From AWTP1-13 sp963840075 (GTDB lineage Bacteria > Pseudomonadota > Alphaproteobacteria > Rhizobiales > Hyphomicrobiaceae): a stretch of 64,000 nt of DNA. The stretch spans positions 1 to 64,000 of the forward strand of contig CAWIXS010000051.1 in NCBI GenBank assembly GCA_963840075.1, read 5' to 3'. Positions 36,786 to 45,423 of this stretch are shown here, piece by piece. Numbering within the stretch: position 1 is the stretch's first letter; every line of letters begins with the position of its first letter. The notes under the pieces are model-generated. The model ran no database searches. It was not told the origin of the DNA and saw nothing but the letters and a program-made list of their open reading frames with translations. A program made the position numbers and the translations under genes.

Positions 36786-37328
36786 ATGAGCGAGGATGCA
36801 AGGGGCGAGGACGCAAAGCCGCTGGGTCCGGTTGCCATCGACAGCGTGCCGTGGACCGAGTGGGGAGGCAGCAGCGTGCGCTTCGGGGGCCGGTCTCGCG
36901 TGCTCTCCAACACACGCAAAGCCGGGCGCAAGATCGGCATAGCCTACGAGGAGCTGCCGCCGGGGAAGCAGTCCTGCCCCTTCCACTACCACATGCTGGA
37001 GGAGGAGCACATCCTCGCCATGGAGGGCGAGGCGACGCTGCGCCTCGGCGAGGAGCGCTACCCCATCAAGGCGGGCGACTACGTCGGCTTTCCGGCCGGC
37101 CAGCGCGCCGGCCACTGCCTCGTCAACGAGGGCGACAAGCCGTTCCGCTTCATCATCATCGGGGACAATCAGGACAACGAGGTGTGCGTCTACCCCGACT
37201 CCAGCAAGGTGGCGGTGCGCGCGCTCGGCTTCATCCTGCGCGACAAGGAGCACCTCGACTACTGGGACGGCGAGCGCGCCGACGAGCCGGTCGAGGGCCA
37301 GGTCGGGTCAGGGCCGAAGGCCCCGTAA
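36786..37328 (+). CDS. Cupin-domain protein
   Basis: 180 residues. A single cupin barrel: metal ligands in CPFHYHMLEEEHILAMEGEA (HxH and E) and GHCLVN (H). The sequence GDYVGFPAGQRAGHCLVNEG is typical of small cupins that bind metal and a carbohydrate or small acid. No signal peptide, so cytoplasmic. Located about 75 bases after the MetA-type gene. Activity not predictable. Confidence 0.9.
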   Translation: MSEDARGEDAKPLGPVAIDSVPWTEWGGSSVRFGGRSRVLSNTRKAGRKIGIAYEELPPGKQSCPFHYHMLEEEHILAMEGEATLRLGEERYPIKAGDYVGFPAGQRAGHCLVNEGDKPFRFIIIGDNQDNEVCVYPDSSKVAVRALGFILRDKEHLDYWDGERADEPVEGQVGSGPKAP

Positions 37329-37385
37329 CCCAACTACGCGTGCTCCCGAAGCCAACAAGGCAACCGGCGCAGAGGAGATCGAGCC

Positions 37386-37631
37386 ATGATCGCAGCCGTG
37401 GGCCGTTTCGGATCGATTGTTCTCCTTGTCGGCCTCGTGCAATCGTCCACGGCGCAGACCCCTCCTGAGTTGCAGCAGATGGACGAAAGCATGTTCGACA
37501 AGTTTCTGTCGAACGTGCACATTGATGCGATCACGGACTTTCCCGTCAAGGTCGTCGTGCGGGTCAGTCGGGTGACGGGCGATGGACGGATTGTGCCGGG
37601 CGATCCGATGACGTGTTGGCGCGGTCATTGA
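37386..37631 (+). CDS. Small secreted protein, possibly truncated
   Basis: 81 residues from ATG 37386, with GAGGAG eight bases upstream. The signal peptide is MIAAVGRFGSIVLLVGLVQS ending at STAQ. The mature part (ELQQMDESMFDKFLSNVHID, FPVKVVVRVSRVTGDGRIV) has no family I know. It ends 34 bases before a GTCATCCCGG repeat. Confidence 0.55.
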   Translation: MIAAVGRFGSIVLLVGLVQSSTAQTPPELQQMDESMFDKFLSNVHIDAITDFPVKVVVRVSRVTGDGRIVPGDPMTCWRGH

Positions 37632-37664
37632 TCCGCGGGCCGGCCTTGGCTCCATAGCGGTGCT

Positions 37665-37780
37665 TGTCATCCCGGAATTGCGCGTCGGCGCAATATCCGG
37701 GACCCAGGATCAGGTATACCGAGCTTCCCCTCTTGGCCCTGGGTACCCGCTTTCGCGCTTCGCGCGCGGCCGGCATGACA
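37665..37780. repeat. GTCATCCCGG-type intergenic repeat, copy 3
   Basis: Starts TGTCATCCCGGAATTGCGCG and ends GCGCGGCCGGCATGACA, with CCGGGACCCAGG / CCCTGGGTACC inside. Very close to the copy at 7801. It lies between convergent genes. Confidence 0.88.
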
Positions 37781-37794
37781 GCTACCAACCCAAC

Positions 37795-38226
37795 CTACGC
37801 GACCCAGCTGCCCGGCAGGGTGCGGGAGTGGCCGCGGAACTCGGCGATGACGGTGCCGCTCGCCTCGTCGCGCACGGCAATGTCATAGATGCCGCTGCGC
37901 TCGGCGCGATGGCGCTCGGCCGCCTCGGCGAGGAGGCGCATGCCGAGCCGGCCCGGCGCCAGGAAGGTGACGGTGCAGTGCTGGGCCAAGGCGTGCTGGC
38001 CATGGGAATTGCAGGCGAAGGCGAAGGCGGAGTCGGCGAGCGCGAAGATGAAGCCGCCGTGGCACAGGCCGTGGCCGTTGACCATGCGCTCGGTGACGGC
38101 CATGGCGAGGCGGGCGCGGCCCGGGCCGATGTCGAGGAGCTCGATGCCGAGATCCTTGCTGGCCCGGTCGCCGGCCCACATCGCCTCGGCGCTGCGACGC
38201 GCGATCCCGGCGGCGTCGCGCGTCAT
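37795..38226 (-). CDS. paaI: PaaI-type acyl-CoA thioesterase
   Basis: 143 residues of hotdog fold, hydrolysing hydroxyphenylacetyl-CoA esters, a rescue step of phenylacetate degradation. Seen: the hotdog helix GHGLCHGGFIFALADSAFAF with catalytic Asp, and CTVTFLAPGRLGMRLLAEA. ATG 38226 overlaps the paaG stop by four bases (ATGA), so the two are coupled. No paaA-E or paaK is present in the window. Confidence 0.88.
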   Translation of the reverse strand: MTRDAAGIARRSAEAMWAGDRASKDLGIELLDIGPGRARLAMAVTERMVNGHGLCHGGFIFALADSAFAFACNSHGQHALAQHCTVTFLAPGRLGMRLLAEAAERHRAERSGIYDIAVRDEASGTVIAEFRGHSRTLPGSWVA

Positions 38227-39017
38227 GCCTTTCTCCCGGTGAACCTCGCCGGCCGCTTCTCGAGGAAGGCGGCGATGCCTTCCCGGCAGTCGGGCGAGGC
38301 GCCGGCGAGCCGCTGCAGGTCGCGCTCCAGGTCGAGCTGCTGGGAGAGCGTGTTGGTCGAGGAGGCGACCAGCGCCTGCTTGGTGAGCGCCAGGCCGTAG
38401 GTTGCGGCCGCGGCCAGCTTGGCGGCCACGGCGCCCACCTCGGCCTCGAGCTCGGCGTCGTCGACGCACCTCCAGATCAGGCCCCAGGCCGCGGCCGTCT
38501 CGGCGGCGAGCGGCTCGGCCAGCATGGCAAGGCCGCGCGCGCGCATCGGGCCGACGAGGCGCGGCAGCACCCAGGTGCCGCCCGCATCGGGGATCAGCCC
38601 GATCCTGGCGAAGGCCTGCAGGAAGGACGCGCTGCGCGCGGCATAGACGAGGTCGCAGGCGAAGGCGATGTTGGCCGCGGCGCCGGCGGCGATGCCGTTG
38701 ACGGCGGCGATGACCGGCTTCTCCAGCGTCGTGATCAGCTTGATCAGCGGGTTGTAGGCCTCCTCCAGCGCCTTGCCGGCGTCCTCTGCCCCGGCGCCCG
38801 CGAGCCCGGTATCCGCGAGGTCCTGGCCCGCGGAGAAGGCGCGCCCGGCGCCTGTCAGCACCACCACGCGGCAGTCGGGGTCGGCGCCGGCCGCCGTGAG
38901 CGCCTCGCGCAGCTCGGTGTGCATCGCGCGCGTGAAGGCGTTGAGCTTGTCGGGGCGGTTGAGCGTGAGGCGGGCGATGGCCCCCTCGCGTGACACTAGG
39001 ACTGTCGCGGTGCTCAC
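38223..39017 (-). CDS. paaG: Enoyl-CoA hydratase/isomerase, PaaG type
   Basis: 264 residues, crotonase fold. The oxyanion-hole motifs are GAGRAFSAGQDL and NGIAAGAAANIAFACDLV, and IGLIPDAGGTWVLPRLVG follows, with Asp in place of the hydratase Glu, which fits the PaaG isomerase that converts epoxyphenylacetyl-CoA to oxepin-CoA. Coupled to paaI. Upstream AGGAGGAG supports ATG 39017. Confidence 0.9.
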   Translation of the reverse strand: MSTATVLVSREGAIARLTLNRPDKLNAFTRAMHTELREALTAAGADPDCRVVVLTGAGRAFSAGQDLADTGLAGAGAEDAGKALEEAYNPLIKLITTLEKPVIAAVNGIAAGAAANIAFACDLVYAARSASFLQAFARIGLIPDAGGTWVLPRLVGPMRARGLAMLAEPLAAETAAAWGLIWRCVDDAELEAEVGAVAAKLAAAATYGLALTKQALVASSTNTLSQQLDLERDLQRLAGASPDCREGIAAFLEKRPARFTGRKA

Positions 39018-39062
39018 GGGCTCCTCCTCCTCGAATGCGGCGCCGGGGGAGGCTGGAGTATA

Positions 39063-39455
39063 TCAGGTCCGCGGCGTCGCGTTGGGCCGATCGGCGAAGG
39101 AGCGCCGGATCGCCGCGACCGCGGCCCAGACCAGCGACACGGCGCACCCTGTGAGCACCGCCAGCGCGGGGATGACCACCCACCCCACCACGATAGCGAG
39201 GGCGTGGGCGAAGCCTTCCGCATGATCCTGCCGCATGCGCTCCAGCACGCCGTACTCATCGGGCAACAGCGGGCGTCGGGGCGGTGGCGGCGGCAGCAAC
39301 TGAAACACCGCCAGCGAGTAGAGGACGAGGAGCACCAGCCCCAGCCCCGCGACAGCAACCGGCAGGGATGCCTTGAGCCCCCAGCGCCAGTGCGCCAGCG
39401 GCGCCAGCAGCAGGAGCACGGCGAGATACAGGACGTAGAGGAGGACCTCTGCCAT
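39063..39455 (-). CDS. Small membrane protein
   Basis: 130 residues from ATG 39455, preceded by a weak site. Three hydrophobic segments: VLLYVLYLAVLLLLAPLAHW, LPVAVAGLGLVLLVLYSLAV and ALAIVVGWVVIPALAVLTGC continuing to VSLVWAAVAAI. A proline run FQLLPPPPPRRP lies between the second and third. No family recognised. Confidence 0.7.
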   Translation of the reverse strand: MAEVLLYVLYLAVLLLLAPLAHWRWGLKASLPVAVAGLGLVLLVLYSLAVFQLLPPPPPRRPLLPDEYGVLERMRQDHAEGFAHALAIVVGWVVIPALAVLTGCAVSLVWAAVAAIRRSFADRPNATPRT

Positions 39456-39915
39456 GCGCCAGCTCGTAGGCCGGGTTTGCAGCAATCGTTTGCTTGCGCG
39501 CTGCGCGGAAGCCAGGCGCTCGGAATGAACCGGCGGGGGCCCCCAGAACGGCGTTTCCCGCCACGCAGAAAGCGCCGTTCCGGCCCTTGGCGGCTGGCCA
39601 GGGGGGTAGGGCCCAAACCGCACGCCGGCGCTCCTGGGCCTCGCTGGGCCGCCTGCGCGCGCTTTCCCGAAATGGCACGAAGGAGCGCGGCCAACCGCGC
39701 GCAAAGGGCGTACGCATGCAACGTCTGGCAAACCATTCGCACAAGGAGTAGCCGCAACGCGAGCGCAAATCCGCGCGTTGGGCGGGGCAGTCGGCAGCGC
39801 ATGCGACGGAAATCGGGGTTTCCACGGAGTGCGCGCAAGGGGGGTGCATGCGAGGGAGGCGGGGTCACCCTGCCCGCAAAGGGGGGAAAACTCCGCAACC
39901 AGCCAGGAGCACTGC
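39456..39915. other. GC-rich intergenic region without a convincing gene
   Basis: 460 bp that read open on several frames only because of high GC. No frame looks like a family protein. It contains the string CGTACGCATGCAACG near 39709 and a GGGGGCCCCC block near 39535. The leader of the following gene has AGGAG just before 39916. It may be an intergenic repeat of the genome, which only a genome-wide comparison would show. Confidence 0.5.
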
Positions 39916-40320
39916 ATGCGCCGGATCGCGACCATTGCCGCACTCGCCGCCCTCTTGCCGGGGCTGCCGCTCGTCGAGGCTTCGGCCGGCGAAGGCTACC
40001 GCTACGGCCCGGCCGGCCCGTTCGCCTACTTCTTCGCGCCTTCCTACGGCTACAATCCGGCGCCCCACAAGTCGTATGCCTTCTGGCGCCCCTACTACCG
40101 CGCCCAGGCGGACCGCTCCTTCGCGCGCCGCGCCTTCCGCGCCAACTACTTCGTTGCACACGGCTACAATCCGTCGTCGCGCTACCGGGGGCCGCCGACG
40201 AACTATTACGCCGAGCGCTACGCGCTCGAGCCCTATTCCTATTTCGACTGCCCGCTGGCGCGCCGCGGCGAAGGAATCTGCGCCAACCAGCCGCCCCTGT
40301 CGGCCGTGCCGCAACCGTAG
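39916..40320 (+). CDS. Tyrosine-rich secreted protein
   Basis: 134 residues from ATG 39916, with AGGAG upstream. A signal peptide (MRRIATIAALAALLPGLPLV) ends near ASA. The mature part is rich in Tyr, Arg and Pro: GYRYGPAGPFAYFFAPSYGY, SYAFWRPYYRAQADRSFARR, ending with a short CPLARRGEGICA that could form a disulfide. This resembles small periplasmic proteins of rhizobia with no assigned role. Confidence 0.72.
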   Translation: MRRIATIAALAALLPGLPLVEASAGEGYRYGPAGPFAYFFAPSYGYNPAPHKSYAFWRPYYRAQADRSFARRAFRANYFVAHGYNPSSRYRGPPTNYYAERYALEPYSYFDCPLARRGEGICANQPPLSAVPQP

Positions 40321-40323
40321 ATC

Positions 40324-40414
40324 GGTTGCAGGTTTCGGGTATCGGGTTTCAGGTTTCAGGTTTCAGGGGTGAGGTTTCGGACACCTCCGACACCTGCAAC
40401 CCGACACCTGAAAT
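40324..40414. repeat. Short tandem and inverted repeats (GGTTTCA units)
   Basis: GGTTTCGGGTATCGGGTTTC followed by three AGGTTTC units, then the complementary ACACCT/GACACC units (CACCTCCGACACCTGCAACC). The halves can pair through GGTTGCAGGT and ACCTGCAACC. It lies between the ends of two convergent genes. Confidence 0.75.
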
Positions 40415-40415
40415 C

Positions 40416-41090
40416 TTACCGCGCCCATCCCGCATAGAGGGTGAGGCCGATGCTGTAGCTCACGACGAGCAGCAGGATCGCCTGGGCCCACGCGCCGGCG
40501 GGAAAGCCGGCAACCAGCACATGCGCCGCCGCCAGCAGCCACAGGGCCGTGGCAACGGCGGTGGCCGGCCACAGCCGGCGCGTGCGCAGCGGATGCGCCC
40601 ATTTGAGGGGGACGAACGTGAGGGCCACGCAGGCAAGGACCAGCACCGCGGTGGCCAGCGGCGACAGCGCCAACGCGAACACGTGGAACGCGAGCAGGTT
40701 CCAGATCGCCGGAAAGCCTACGAAGCTGTGGTCCTCGGCCTTGCTCTCGGTATCGCAGAAGTGGAACAGCGACGAGAGCAGGATCAGGCTCGCCAGCACG
40801 ATCCCCCAAGGCCCCCGCAGATAGCCCGCCTGCAGCAGCGCCAGGGCGGGGACAAACACGTAGGTGACATAGTCGATCACCAGATCGAGCCGCTCGCCGG
40901 AAAAGCGCGGCAGCCTTTCATGTGCGCCCGCCAGGCGCGCAAATGTGCCGTCGATGCCGTCGATGACGAGCGCCAGGCCGAGCCAAACGAACAGCTCCTC
41001 CCAGGCATTGTGCAGCAGGGCCAGTGTGGCCATCAGGCCACATACGATGCCGAGAGCGGTAAAGACATGGACCAGAGCCGCCGGCCACAT
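40416..41090 (-). CDS. pcs: Phosphatidylcholine synthase
   Basis: 224 residues, a CDP-alcohol phosphatidyltransferase with six to eight membrane helices. It condenses choline with CDP-diacylglycerol to make phosphatidylcholine in the inner membrane. The catalytic motif is present as DGIDGTFARLAG with FSGERLDLVIDYV downstream, the spacing usual for Pcs. HVFTALGIVCGLMATLALLH is the usual N-terminus. The enzyme is known from rhizobia, Brucella and Pseudomonas. Confidence 0.92.
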   Translation of the reverse strand: MWPAALVHVFTALGIVCGLMATLALLHNAWEELFVWLGLALVIDGIDGTFARLAGAHERLPRFSGERLDLVIDYVTYVFVPALALLQAGYLRGPWGIVLASLILLSSLFHFCDTESKAEDHSFVGFPAIWNLLAFHVFALALSPLATAVLVLACVALTFVPLKWAHPLRTRRLWPATAVATALWLLAAAHVLVAGFPAGAWAQAILLLVVSYSIGLTLYAGWAR

Positions 41091-41186
41091 GGGAGCGCCT
41101 ATCCGAGGAGGTTCCCAGAATCATAAAGGAGCGCCGCAGCGCTCCTCTTGGCAAGCCTGTCTTGGCAAGCTCTGGGCTGAGAACGC

Positions 41187-41552
41187 TCAGAAGCGGTACT
41201 TGACCGTGCCGCGCAGCTGAACGTCGTCCGCGTTGTTGGTCTTGTCCTGGGTCGGGCCCTGCTCGTTGGCCCCGTGCAGGATCTCCAGACCCAGGTCCAG
41301 CTTGGGCAGCACGCCCACCTTGCCGAGCCCTGGGATGTTGACCTCAGTCCCCGGCGTCTGGCCCAGATGCAGCTCGGGCGTTGTCAGGCTCAGGCCCTTT
41401 GACGGGTCGACCGTGACCTTGGGAAGCTCGAGCACGGGCCCAGGCGGCGTCTTCTGCTCGCCACCCACCGTGCTCTCCTGGAATGCAAGAGCTGCCTGGC
41501 CGAAGAGGACCAGGGCCGCCGCTGCTACAATGTATCTCATCGGTTTCATCAC
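41187..41552 (-). CDS. Small secreted protein of unknown function
   Basis: 121 residues; a signal peptide (RYIVAAAALVLFGQAALA) precedes a soluble region rich in Pro, Gly and Thr (KTPPGPVLELPKVTVDPSKG, TEVNIPGLGKVGVLPKLDLG) and a C-terminus VQLRGTVKYRF that ends in phenylalanine. The terminal F could be an outer-membrane signal, but the protein is too short for a porin. No family known. Two adjacent ATGs at 41552 and 41549. Confidence 0.7.
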   Translation of the reverse strand: MMKPMRYIVAAAALVLFGQAALAFQESTVGGEQKTPPGPVLELPKVTVDPSKGLSLTTPELHLGQTPGTEVNIPGLGKVGVLPKLDLGLEILHGANEQGPTQDKTNNADDVQLRGTVKYRF

Positions 41553-41892
41553 CCGACCCCGCAGGCTCGCAAACAGGCGACTCTCACCTACCTACGCGGC
41601 TTTCTACATGCCTATCCGTACACCGCAAGGCAAGCACACATCCACAATAGTTTGGACCCCGGGCCGCGCTTCTTCGGCGGGTGTGCCCGCTGCGCCATGT
41701 TGCACGAACGGCACACTATCGGACATTAGTTGCCGTTCCGCACTTGCGCAGGCTTCCCGAGGCCAGTGCCGCGTTGGAGCAAGCAGTCGAATCACCGTAG
41801 TAGGACATCCTTCATCCTGCATTGCGCATCTCAAGTGAACGCGTGGGCGCAAAAGTTCGTTGCGAACAGTCGCTAGAACCGGAGATGCGCCT
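41553..41892. other. Intergenic region upstream of porin, no gene seen
   Basis: 340 bp between the divergent small secreted gene and the frameshifted porin. No reading frame is convincing. GGAGATG lies before the porin ATG. Confidence 0.5.
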
Positions 41893-43245
41893 ATGACTGG
41901 GGGACCCCAAAAATCGTTGAGCAGCGTGCGCGTGGCGCTGGCGGCCGGCTTGCTGGCCGGCGGCGCCGCCTTGATGCCAGCCACCGCCGCAGACCTCGGC
42001 GGCAACTGCTGCGCAGACCTCGAGGAGCGGGTGGCGGAGCTGGAAGCCACCACCGTCCGCAAGGGCAACCGCAAGGTGTCGCTCACCGTCAGCGGCCAGG
42101 TCAGCACGGCCCTGATGCTCTGGGACGACGGCCACCGCAGTGACACCTACGTGGTCGACAACACCGTTTCCCGCACCGGCTTCCAGTTCGACGGCTCGGC
42201 CAGGATCAACCCGAGCCTGACCGCCGGTTTCCAGATCGTGATCGGTCTCTCCTCGGGTGCGCGCAGCCATATGGTGAACCAGAAGGACGATGACGCCACC
42301 GGGGTGACCACCCTCACCACCAAGTCCAAGGTGGAGGAGGAGTCGGTCCTCGCCATCGAGCTCGCCAACTGGTACCTCGACCACAAGCACTTCGGAAGGC
42401 TGGCGGTCGGGCGTGTCGGAACGGCCGCTGACGGCACCACCATCGTCGACCTGGGCGGAGCCGGCGTGATCGCCAACGCCGAGATCGGCGAGTGGCAGCA
42501 GGGCTTCTTCCTCGCCGGGAATGCGAAGTGGGCCGACATCTTCGGCGGCAGCTCCGTGAGCCGGTCGAGCCAGGCGCGCGGCAACGGCATCATCTACACG
42601 ACGCCGACCCTGCATGGCTTCTCCGCCGTCGGCATCTTGGGGCGAGAACGATGTGTGGGACGCGGCCCTGCGCTATGCCGCCGAGTGGCATGGCTTCCGC
42701 ATGGCAGCCGCAGTCGCTTACACCCACAATCACGCCGGCACAGACGAGGTCACTCCGAATCGTCCTGGCAAGGGCGGGCCAGAGCCCACCAAGTGGCAAG
42801 GCTCCGCCAGCGTCATGCACGTGGCCTCCGGCCTCTACCTGACGGGCGCCTTCGTGCGCCAGGACAATGATGAGCAGTTCTGGTACCATGGCTGGCAGGA
42901 TCGTCCGGACACGAGGCTGTGGTACGTCCAGGGCGGCGTATCCAGGAACTGGACGGGGCTCGGCAAGCACGGTGCTCTACGGCGAGTACGCGCGGGTCGA
43001 TGACGGTCTCGCGGGCTCGATCATCAAAGGTCACGGCTATTACGATCTGATCACGGGCAGCGAAGCCACCGTGTGGGGCCTGGGCGTGGTGCAGCACATC
43101 GATGCGGCCGCCATGGAGCTGTTCCTGGCCTACCGCCGCTACTCGGCGGAGGTCACGAGCCCGGGCTAGCTACGGCTACATCGACGGCACCGAATCGCTC
43201 AACGACTTCGATGTCGTCATGAGCGGCGCGCGCATCAGGTTCTGA
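41893..43245 (+). pseudogene. Outer-membrane porin gene with three frameshifts
   Basis: From ATG 41893 a signal peptide leads to TAADLGGNCCADLEERVAEL, the coiled coil with a paired cysteine shared with the porin at 43322. Sequence is normal to THGFSAVGI-like strands near 42630. It continues in a second frame (WGENDVWDAALRYAAEWHGF) to about 42965, in a third (STVLYGEYARVDDGLAGSII) to 43165, and returns to the first frame with YGYIDGTESLNDFDVVMSGA and RIRF at 43245. Each break is a net +1 base, and the last restores the original frame. Restored length is about 450 residues, normal for the family. The facing paralogue is intact. Confidence 0.87.
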
Positions 43246-43263
43246 TCTCGACGCACCGTCGCG

Positions 43264-43297
43264 CGAACAAACGAAGGGCCGCCTCGGGCGGCCCTTC
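43264..43297 (-). terminator. Terminator between two facing porin genes
   Basis: A perfect 11-base stem GAAGGGCCGCC / GGCGGCCCTTC with a three-base loop (43273-43297). On the minus strand it is followed by GTTTGTTCG, so it best serves the porin at 43322, but it may stop transcripts from both sides. Confidence 0.75.
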
Positions 43298-43321
43298 GCT
43301 GTCTCTGCAGGCAGGAGGCGC

Positions 43322-44824
43322 TCAGAACTGGATGCGGGCGCCGGCCTGGATGTACCAGATGTCCTCCAGGCCGCCGGGAATCTGCAGCGCGGCGCCCTGG
43401 ACCCCCGAATCGCCCATGAAGACGCTGCCGGTGTAGCGCCGATAGCCGAGGTAGAGGTCCATGGCCGCAGCATCGATGGTCTGCACGGCGCCCAGGCCCC
43501 ACCACGACATCTCGCTGTCGAGCACGACGCCGTTCGCACCGACGAGGCCGAGCCCCGAGAAGTTTGCTACGCCCGCAACCGCGGTCAACCCGGTGAGGCC
43601 ATCGTGCACGCGCCCGTATTCCGCGTAGAAGGTGGTGTTGCCCCAGCCTGTCCAGTTCTTCTGGATGCCGGCGTCCACCCACCAGAGGGGGATGTCGGGC
43701 CGGTGTCTGTCGGGGTCCAGGTCGAAGATCTCCTGCTGGTTCCCGCCGTGGAACGAGTAGCGCGCATAGGCCACGCTGGCGAACAGGCCGGTCGCGATGT
43801 GCATGACGCTGGCGGACGAGAGCCAGTGGCGCCGGTCGGTATCGTCGAGTTGCACGTCGGGAAATACCCCGCCGCCCAGCACGATGAGGTCGGGCTCGCG
43901 GTCGTCGTAGCGCCGGTAGCCGACGCCGGCGGCGATGCGGAACCCGTGCCACTCGCCGGCATAGCGCGCAGAGGCATCCGCGAAGTCGTCCTCGCCCCAC
44001 GAGACGCCGAAGGTGAAGCCGTGCCACGTCGGCGTCGTGTACATCACGGCGTCCCTGCGGGTCAGGGCATGCAGCCCGCAGTCCGTGGAATAGGCACCCG
44101 CGGCGCCATTGAAGCCTGTAGTCGGGCCAGGCGACGGCCCGCCACACATCTGGGCCCAGGTGGTGCCCCCGAGCTGGCCGATGCCGTTGCGCAGCAAGAA
44201 CCCGCCGCCCCACAGGAACGGCTGCGAGTTGGCGATCACGCCGGTATTGCTGAGGTCGATGATGGCGATGCCCGCCGTGGTTGTGGCCAGCCGGCCGACG
44301 CTGAGCCGGCCCCAGTGGGCGCTTTGGATGTACCAGTAGGCCTGGTTGAAGCCGAGCACCGAATCGCCCGCCCCGCCGATGCCATCGCCGAGGGCGAAGT
44401 TGCCGAGGATGCCGCCTGACCCGGTTAAACCGTCGTCATCGATCTGGTTGACTTGGTGCGACCGGGCCCCAAGCGGCAGATCGAACTCCATATGGAAGCC
44501 GGCGGTCAGGTCGGCGTTGATCTTGGCGTTACCGGTGAAGCGGAAGCGCGAGTTGGAGATGGCGTTGTCGACGGAGTAGATGTCGGAATCGAAGCTGTCG
44601 TTCCAGTACAGGACCGACCGGTTCACCTGGCCGCTCAGAGTGAGCGACACGCGGCGGTTGCCCTTGCGCACCGTGGTGGCTTCGAGCTCGGCGACGCGCT
44701 CCTCGAGGTCGGCGCAGCAGTTGCCTCCGAGATCGGCGGCCTGGGCCGTGCCTGCGTTCAGCAAAACACCGGCCAAGGCGGCAATGGCACCGTGACCGGC
44801 AACTTTGAATAGTCCCCCGTTCAT
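43322..44824 (-). CDS. Outer-membrane porin
   Basis: 500 residues. ATG 44824 has GGAGAG eight bases upstream; the signal peptide is FKVAGHGAIAALAGVLLNAG ending at TAQA. The mature N-terminus ADLGGNCCADLEERVAEL is the same as in the porin at 41893, with a coiled-coil and a Cys-Cys pair; the barrel strands end in YIQAGARIQF with terminal phenylalanine. An alphaproteobacterial general porin. It is longer than its broken neighbour and has a glycine-rich insertion (GSGGILGNFALGDGIGGAGD) and a second cysteine pair near MCGGPSPGPTTGF. Confidence 0.92.
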   Translation of the reverse strand: MNGGLFKVAGHGAIAALAGVLLNAGTAQAADLGGNCCADLEERVAELEATTVRKGNRRVSLTLSGQVNRSVLYWNDSFDSDIYSVDNAISNSRFRFTGNAKINADLTAGFHMEFDLPLGARSHQVNQIDDDGLTGSGGILGNFALGDGIGGAGDSVLGFNQAYWYIQSAHWGRLSVGRLATTTAGIAIIDLSNTGVIANSQPFLWGGGFLLRNGIGQLGGTTWAQMCGGPSPGPTTGFNGAAGAYSTDCGLHALTRRDAVMYTTPTWHGFTFGVSWGEDDFADASARYAGEWHGFRIAAGVGYRRYDDREPDLIVLGGGVFPDVQLDDTDRRHWLSSASVMHIATGLFASVAYARYSFHGGNQQEIFDLDPDRHRPDIPLWWVDAGIQKNWTGWGNTTFYAEYGRVHDGLTGLTAVAGVANFSGLGLVGANGVVLDSEMSWWGLGAVQTIDAAAMDLYLGYRRYTGSVFMGDSGVQGAALQIPGGLEDIWYIQAGARIQF

Positions 44825-45423
44825 TGTTGGTCTCTCCATCAGAAGTTGCCGTGCTGCCTGGGACCCGAGCGGGCTCGGGTCCAAAGAACGCTCCCGTGTC
44901 CGGATCGCGACGCGCGCAGGGGCGCGCGCGACGCCGTGAACCGGACGCGAAACGCGTTGGACGCGGATACCGACTGACGCTGGAACCTGGGACGCGACGC
45001 GGGGGCTAAGCGGCCTTCAGCACACCGTTGCGCAGGTTGTGCCGCCTGGCCCCGGTCCGCCGGGCCCGCTCGAACGAGCGGATCGCTTGCCCCGGCTGAC
45101 AGACCTCTTCCGCACGACTCGATGCCACTCCCGGGCATGATTACCAATCGAGAGATATAACGCAAACACGCCAAAAAGAGTTTTGGTATTAAGTTTGGAT
45201 TTGTGGCGATGACGCAACGAATAATATAATGAAAATATGATATTATATATCATGCAGATATATACTATATAGATTTGAATAGAGGGAGCGTGCTCCCGCT
45301 TTCAGCCCGGTGCAAAGGGAAATCAGCCGCCGCATCGGATTGGCGACGTATCACATCGGATATCGGATCGTGCGGGCGAGACCGGATGCGGAGCGGCGGC
45401 GCAAGACCGGGACGGCGTCCGGC
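44825..45423. other. Intergenic region with an AT-rich stretch
   Basis: 600 bp. The segment 45145-45290 is strikingly AT-rich for this genome (AATAATATAATGAAAATATG, ATATTATATATCATGCAGAT). It may hold the promoter of the porin at 43322 or mark foreign DNA. A 78-residue open frame at 45017-45253 on the minus strand is not protein-like and is not called. Confidence 0.65.

Noticed and set aside
39494..39751. An 85-residue plus-strand open frame before the Tyr-rich protein
   Set aside because: Basic low-complexity reading without ribosome site; several frames are open here because of GC content.
45017..45253. A small minus-strand gene in the AT-rich region
   Set aside because: It starts in the AT-rich stretch and ends in basic low-complexity sequence; no ribosome site and no family.
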